In this document: in pieces, positions 53,763 to 56,572 of the stretch
Numbering within the stretch: position 1 is the stretch's first letter
Layout: each line of letters begins with the position of its first letter
Origin: a virus
Direction: 5' to 3' (one strand)
DNA length: 56,572 nt
IMG/VR virus record: IMGVR_UViG_3300009506_000095
Coordinates: 1 to 56,572 of that record
Notes under the pieces: model-generated
Database searches by the model: none
The model's input: only the letters and a program-made list of their open reading frames with translations
Told to the model about the DNA's origin: nothing
Made by a program: the position numbers and the translations under genes

Positions 53763-54074
53763 TTAAGCCTTGTTAAGCTTATCCTTAAGGGTTTTAATCT
53801 GGGAATCAAGATCATTCCTCTGTTCGGCAGCAGTCCTCAAGCCCATCCTCTTTGCCTCAGCAAGTCTGAGTGCTTTGTTGAGGTCTGCTAAGATACGAGT
53901 TTTTATCTCAGTGCTAACCTCAGTTTTCTTGTCCTCCAACCATTCAGGCGGTTGGAGACCATTTGACTCGTATTTAGCCTTAACAATTTCCAATTGATTT
54001 TCAATTAAGAACAAATCCTCAAGACTATCAAACTGATCAAGAATCGTTCTCCCACTAACCAACAGTACTTTCAT
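53763..54074 (-). CDS. Small coiled-coil protein
   Basis: 103 aa; AAAGGAGG ribosome site. The N-terminus (KVLLVSGRTILDQFDSLEDLF) may form a small alpha/beta element; residues 28-103 are helical with Lys/Glu heptad-like spacing. No family recognised. It is last in the Ro60 transcription unit, before a strong terminator. Confidence 0.55.
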   Translation of the reverse strand: MKVLLVSGRTILDQFDSLEDLFLIENQLEIVKAKYESNGLQPPEWLEDKKTEVSTEIKTRILADLNKALRLAEAKRMGLRTAAEQRNDLDSQIKTLKDKLNKA

Positions 54075-54098
54075 GGTAAACCTCCTTTGTTAAATGTT

Positions 54099-54293
54099 TC
54101 AACCAGAACTATCATACAAGTAATAGTACTTACACCAGTGGCATGTTACTTTGTGGACAAAAGGTCTGACGTTTTCCTCTACAGTGTTGTGATCAGAGGA
54201 CTCACACTCTTTGACTAAATCAGGAGTTTCTGGCCATCCATTCGCCCACCCAAAGTCTTTATACCCTTCCAGGCTTTCCCCATCCGAATACAT
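54099..54293 (-). CDS. Small protein overlapping the Ro60 3' end
   Basis: 64 aa starting 35 nt inside the 3' end of the Ro60 homologue in another frame, with GAGG 7 nt upstream. The C-terminus has CHWC followed by KYYYLYDSSG, a possible half zinc-binding site. Acidic overall. No family recognised. Coding potential is plausible because it fills the gap to the next gene. Confidence 0.45.
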   Translation of the reverse strand: MYSDGESLEGYKDFGWANGWPETPDLVKECESSDHNTVEENVRPFVHKVTCHWCKYYYLYDSSG

Positions 54294-55755
54294 CTGCGAA
54301 CCTCAAAAGTTTAGATTCCATAATTTCATCAAGCAGAGAATACCTATTAGCTCTCATAGTCTTCACCAAATTAGGTAGACCATAGTAATCAATATCTGGG
54401 GTATCATAGAAATTTATCCTGCCTTTCACTAGGCTGAACACCTCTACACTTCCTCTAGGCATATAGTTGATAAGCCTGTTGGTCTCCCCTGGTACATGGT
54501 AAAGGTAGACGGTTGGATCAACTCCAAACTTATTTTGATATTTCTCATAAGCTTGGTGGAAATAAGGAGTAGAGTTATCACCACCATCGGAACAGATAGC
54601 TATCCCGTCTACCAATATGCCCTTAGAAGCTATGTAGTCAAGACCGCAACCAATAGAAGTCCCACCACCAGCATTCATCCTCTTGGTCATATCCTTAATT
54701 TCTTGAAGAGTTTTTCCTGTAACATCTACATATGTAGGCATAGTATTAAAGAATACAAGGTGAACTTTTCCCTTAACAGATCTAGCTAGAGTCGCTGCTA
54801 CATTTCTGGCTACTTCGATACAAGCAGACATAGATCCAGATCTATCTCCAAGGACTAACCAATCCCCATCAATTCTGTTCTGATCTATTTTATCTTCTTG
54901 AATCTGGGTGAGTTTCTCAGAAGCCTTTTTATCACCTATAATCTCTGCTGCCTTTCCAGCTTTCATGCTGGAAACTCTCTTATCATCTTTAGCCCTCTTT
55001 ACCGCAGCATCATAAGATGATTTTAGAGCAGGATTCTCAAATACACCATATTTTTTCAACATAGCAGTATTAGTGATAAGCTCAGCCCCTGTCATACCTT
55101 CTATTAGAGCAAGGATAATATCTGTCTTATCCTTGTGAGCACCTATCTCCCCAACAGCTATTAGGAATGGAATCTTATAATTCAATATCGTTCCAGCTGC
55201 TTCTTTAGGGGTCATTAATTTTAGATTCTTTATGGCTTCAAATACAGTTCCTTTTGGACGCTCACCATCAAAAAGAATCTTCTGTGCCCAAGGGTTTGGT
55301 GCTATATGGTTCATAGCATAGAGTCTCTTAAGACCAGATCGGTGTTGAACTGCTACCGCATTCCACCTTCCCCTATCTTCTTCTAAATAACGGATGTAAG
55401 CCTTTACAGCATCCTTCATCAGAGTTCCACCGCCTGTAGTGACTGGGGGGATAGAATCGCTTCTATTAAATTCTGTTGCTCTCAAGAATCCTCTAACATC
55501 AAGCTTACATAGATTAGCAACAGCATTTTCAAAAAGCTCCTCATCATACTCACCTCTTAAGGCTATCACTGGAAGAGCAGCTTTACTATCCCTTACCTCA
55601 CCATTTTTAGTATTCCAAGCAATAAGGTGTGCGAATAGGTCTGGCTCATTTTTTACTGCCTTAAGACCTACAGTGCTGTAGACTGAAAAATCCCTATGGC
55701 CTACTTTGATTAACTGTGAAACGATTTCATTTTTTGATACAATTTCCTGATCCAT
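54259..55755 (-). CDS. rsr: Ro60/TROVE-domain RNA-binding protein
   Basis: 498 aa from the second ATG (55755), 7 nt after AAAGGAGG; the first ATG (55761) is only 1 nt from that site. Residues 1-290 form the helical-repeat TROVE ring (e.g. WNTKNGEVRDSKAALPVIAL, GRWNAVAVQHRSGLKRLYAMN). Residues about 300-480 are a VWA domain with MIDAS DRSGSMS (D304), AGGGTSIG and CSDGGDN. Bacterial Ro60 (Rsr) binds misfolded RNA and Y RNAs and can tether PNPase. Family knowledge: likely Y RNAs lie beside Ro60 genes in bacteria and phages; an array of candidates lies upstream here. Confidence 0.9.
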   Translation of the reverse strand: MDQEIVSKNEIVSQLIKVGHRDFSVYSTVGLKAVKNEPDLFAHLIAWNTKNGEVRDSKAALPVIALRGEYDEELFENAVANLCKLDVRGFLRATEFNRSDSIPPVTTGGGTLMKDAVKAYIRYLEEDRGRWNAVAVQHRSGLKRLYAMNHIAPNPWAQKILFDGERPKGTVFEAIKNLKLMTPKEAAGTILNYKIPFLIAVGEIGAHKDKTDIILALIEGMTGAELITNTAMLKKYGVFENPALKSSYDAAVKRAKDDKRVSSMKAGKAAEIIGDKKASEKLTQIQEDKIDQNRIDGDWLVLGDRSGSMSACIEVARNVAATLARSVKGKVHLVFFNTMPTYVDVTGKTLQEIKDMTKRMNAGGGTSIGCGLDYIASKGILVDGIAICSDGGDNSTPYFHQAYEKYQNKFGVDPTVYLYHVPGETNRLINYMPRGSVEVFSLVKGRINFYDTPDIDYYGLPNLVKTMRANRYSLLDEIMESKLLRFADVFGWGKPGRV

Positions 55756-55786
55756 AGACATGCCTCCTTTTTTGGGTAAAATAAAA

Positions 55787-55913
55787 CCTGAATATTACAT
55801 AGCCCTTTCTGCCTCTATTTTTTATTATACAGAGAATTACCTCTGTTTAATACCGAGTTCGAATCCCGACAGGGCACCAGATAGCTATGCTACCAGACTA
55901 TATAATATTCAGG
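55787..55913 (+). ncRNA. tRNA-like element enclosed by a 16-bp inverted repeat (orientation uncertain)
   Basis: Arms CCTGAATATTACATAG (55787-55802) and CTATATAATATTCAGG (55898-55913) pair with one G-U. Inside, on the plus strand, GCCCTTT (55802-55808) pairs 6/7 with ACAGGGC (55869-55875), followed by A and CCA like a tRNA acceptor. A TTCGAAT loop on an imperfect stem resembles a T-arm, and a hairpin ACAGAG/CTCTGT takes the anticodon-arm position. No D-arm is evident. TAGC-TAT-GCTA makes a further hairpin. It may be a decayed tRNA or another Y-like RNA. It separates the Y array from Ro60. Confidence 0.45.
55824..55853 (-). promoter_or_regulatory. Candidate promoter of the Ro60 gene
   Basis: A minus-strand TATAAT (55824-55829) lies about 65 nt upstream of the Ro60 start. 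A TTAAAC-like -35 is 15 nt further upstream, shorter than ideal. It falls inside the inverted-repeat element at 55787-55913. Weak candidate. Confidence 0.3.
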
Positions 55914-55924
55914 CTAAATTGTAA

Positions 55925-56051
55925 GGGCAGAGAGTCTTGAAAGCAATAATACGTGCTCTAACCACTGAGCTATCCCCCAAGTTGGGGGAGTGGGATTCGA
56001 ACCCACGACCACGGACTCCCAATGTCATGTATGCCTTCAAAGTATCCACCC
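55925..56051 (-). ncRNA. Y RNA-like RNA 4 with circularly permuted tRNA-Pro(TGG) domain
   Basis: Terminal stem GGGTGGA/TCTGCCC (two G-U pairs) encloses the conserved strand TACTTTGAAGGCATACAT and the 3' GACTC. The insert is a permuted tRNA: the 3' half comes first (55982-56026: anticodon loop ATTGGGA, T-arm GTGGG-TTCGAAT-CCCAC, acceptor TCCCCCA), then a 2-nt linker after the discriminator base, then the 5' half (55952-55979: acceptor TGGGGGA, D-arm GCTC-AGTGGTTA-GAGC). Acceptor strands pair 7/7. Joining the outer ends would recreate a perfect CGGAC/GTCCG anticodon stem with anticodon TGG. Confidence 0.75.
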
Positions 56052-56065
56052 TTATTTTCAAAAGG

Positions 56066-56144
56066 AAGGGGAGAGTTGAAGAAGCGTTTGGTTGATTTAT
56101 GTCTTCGCTAGATATAATCATGTAAGCCCCTAAAGTATCCCCTT
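56066..56144 (-). ncRNA. Y RNA-like RNA 3, minimal form without tRNA domain
   Basis: Terminal stem AAGGGGA/TCCCCTT (7 Watson-Crick pairs), conserved strand TACTTTAGGGGCTTACAT, inner helix AGGGGC/GCTTCT (two G-U) and the 3' AACTC. The enclosed part is only about 34 nt and has no tRNA arms. Same architecture as its neighbours with a different stem sequence, so the stem is maintained by compensatory change. It lies 13-14 nt from the flanking elements. Confidence 0.68.
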
Positions 56145-56157
56145 GAAATTCGATTTT

Positions 56158-56310
56158 GAGCAGAGAGTCAAGTGAGCTTTATCTTCAATAAAGAGACATT
56201 CACAGTGTCTCACAGTGTCTTGCGCTACCATTGCGCTAACTGTCCAGTATGGCGGACGGTATCGGATTCGAACCGATAAATTATCATGTAAGCCCTCAAA
56301 GTATCTGCCC
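56158..56310 (-). ncRNA. Y RNA-like RNA 2 with permuted tRNA-like domain (GTG anticodon-like loop)
   Basis: Terminal stem GGGCAGA/TCTGCTC, conserved strand TACTTTGAGGGCTTACAT, inner helix GGGCTT/AAGCTC and the 3' GACTC. The insert has T-arm ATCGG-TTCGAAT-CCGAT, acceptor ACCGTCC with an encoded GCCA, a 4-nt linker, acceptor GGACAGT (6/7 pairs) and D-arm GCGC-AATGGTA-GCGC. An AGACA-CTGTGAA-TGTCT arm reads GTG but is preceded by a 10-nt tandem duplication (56201-56220). Discriminator G and the duplication make a functional tRNA-His unlikely. Confidence 0.7.
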
Positions 56311-56315
56311 AAATT

Positions 56316-56377
56316 TGGCGGGGAATGACCTGCCGAGGAGGTTGCCAGACTGAATGGAAAACGGAAAATCATCCCCC
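56316..56377 (-). ncRNA. 62-nt tRNA-like element with acceptor stem and GCCA end
   Basis: GGGGGAT and ATTCCCC pair over 7 bp (one G-U), followed by G and CCA, as at a mature tRNA 3' end. In the T-arm position a hairpin ACCT-CCTCGGC-AGGT lacks the TTC loop. TTCCA-TTCAGTC-TGGCA could be a weak anticodon arm, and no D-arm is visible. Located 5 nt and 9 nt from the flanking Y-like RNAs. Probably a decayed tRNA or a tRNA mimic used for processing. Confidence 0.5.
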
Positions 56378-56386
56378 AAACTGTAT

Positions 56387-56509
56387 CGGCTGTGAGTCGT
56401 TTAAGCTGTCTTGCTAAATATTCGGAATTGAACCGAAAACATTCAGATTAGTAGTCTGATACTCTAACCAATTGAGTTATATTCATGTAAGCCCTAACAG
56501 TAACAGCCG
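56387..56509 (-). ncRNA. Y RNA-like RNA 1 with tRNA-like domain in normal order
   Basis: Terminal stem CGGCTGT/ACAGCCG (7 Watson-Crick pairs), conserved strand TACTGTTAGGGCTTACAT and the 3' GACTC. The insert (about 56413-56486) is an unpermuted tRNA-like fold: acceptor TGAATAT/ATATTTA, D-arm ACTC-AATTGGTTA-GAGT, anticodon arm TCAGA-CTACTAA-TCTGA, T-arm TTCGG-TTCAATT-CCGAA. The loop would read ACT, but the short variable region does not fit tRNA-Ser and no CCA is encoded. First element of the array. Confidence 0.7.
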
Positions 56510-56550
56510 ATTTTCTCAAAGATCAATAACGTAAAGTTATTTTTAACTAT

Positions 56551-56556
56551 ATTATA
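56551..56556 (-). promoter_or_regulatory. Candidate -10 element for the RNA array
   Basis: TATAAT on the minus strand about 40 nt upstream of the first Y-like RNA. Its -35 would lie at or just beyond the window edge, so the promoter cannot be completed from this sequence. Confidence 0.4.
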
Positions 56557-56572
56557 TAAGAAAAAAGATTTT

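Noticed and set aside
55851-55879. Phage attachment site formed by a tRNA 3' end.
   Set aside because: No integrase or excisionase is visible, and tRNA-like ends here are better explained by the RNA array.
55909-56372. Minus-strand ORFs starting at ATG within the conserved AGGGGCTTACATG-like sequence, which resembles a ribosome site plus start codon.
   Set aside because: The reading frames run through tRNA arms and differ between copies; the repeated segment is explained by paired RNA stems with compensatory changes.
55925-56509. Four copies of a ~18-nt repeat as a possible CRISPR array.
   Set aside because: Spacing is irregular (about 93 to 200 nt), spacers contain tRNA arms, and no cas genes are present.

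Overview
The window is about 56.6 kb of an AT-rich, gene-dense genome of a tailed double-stranded DNA bacteriophage (Caudoviricetes). The order terminase, portal, protease, HK97-type capsid, connectors, tail tube, tail chaperones with a slippery -1 site, tape measure and tail tip, with no sheath or baseplate, indicates long-tailed siphovirus morphology. Genes are packed with ATGA or TAATG overlaps and many have AAGGGG- or GGAGG-type ribosome sites. Nothing identifies the host. No integrase, replication or lysogeny genes are seen.

Plus strand, 1 to 51.4 kb, is essentially one late block. 0-12.7 kb: a putative ribbon-helix-helix regulator, small and large terminase, portal, a prohead protease fused to an AAA+ ATPase, major capsid protein, and head/virion accessory proteins, followed by a glycosyltransferase-like gene and an acyltransferase. 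12.6-19.5 kb: a compositionally distinct stretch leading into two large fibre-like proteins with long Ser/Glu/Pro repeats, the second frameshifted by a 44-bp tandem duplication. 19.5-26.5 kb: a sugar-modification island with glycosyltransferases, a lipoprotein esterase, a radical SAM protein, a sulfotransferase and a methyltransferase. 26.6-29.7 kb: small proteins and the head-tail connector set. 29.7-34.9 kb: a second modification block (radical SAM, sulfotransferase-methyltransferase fusion, four-module glycosyltransferase) inserted between tail terminator and tail tube. 34.9-48.5 kb: tail tube, an RNA pseudoknot, tail chaperones, tape measure, a third repeat fibre and the tail-tip protein. 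48.5-51.4 kb: small proteins, an M15 peptidase, a permuted papain-like hydrolase and a metallophosphoesterase that seems to start at AUA.

Minus strand, 56.6 to 51.4 kb, is an RNA-centred block: an array of four related structured RNAs, a Ro60/TROVE protein, two small proteins, tRNA-His(GTG), a VWA protein and a PurA-like adenylosuccinate synthetase. The four RNAs share a covarying terminal stem and an 18-nt conserved strand; two of them enclose circularly permuted tRNA-like domains, one encloses a tRNA-like domain in normal order and one encloses none. Their position upstream of Ro60 and their tRNA-like domains make them probable phage Y RNAs.

Two systems stand out. The first is a virion-glycan programme: mucin-like Ser/Pro fibres encoded among glycosyl-, acyl-, sulfo- and methyltransferase genes. 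The second is the Ro60/Y RNA array, whose members can be read as a series from intact tRNA to permuted tRNA to bare stem. The protease-AAA+ fusion and the tail-operon pseudoknot are further unusual elements. All functional calls come from reading motifs; no database search was run.
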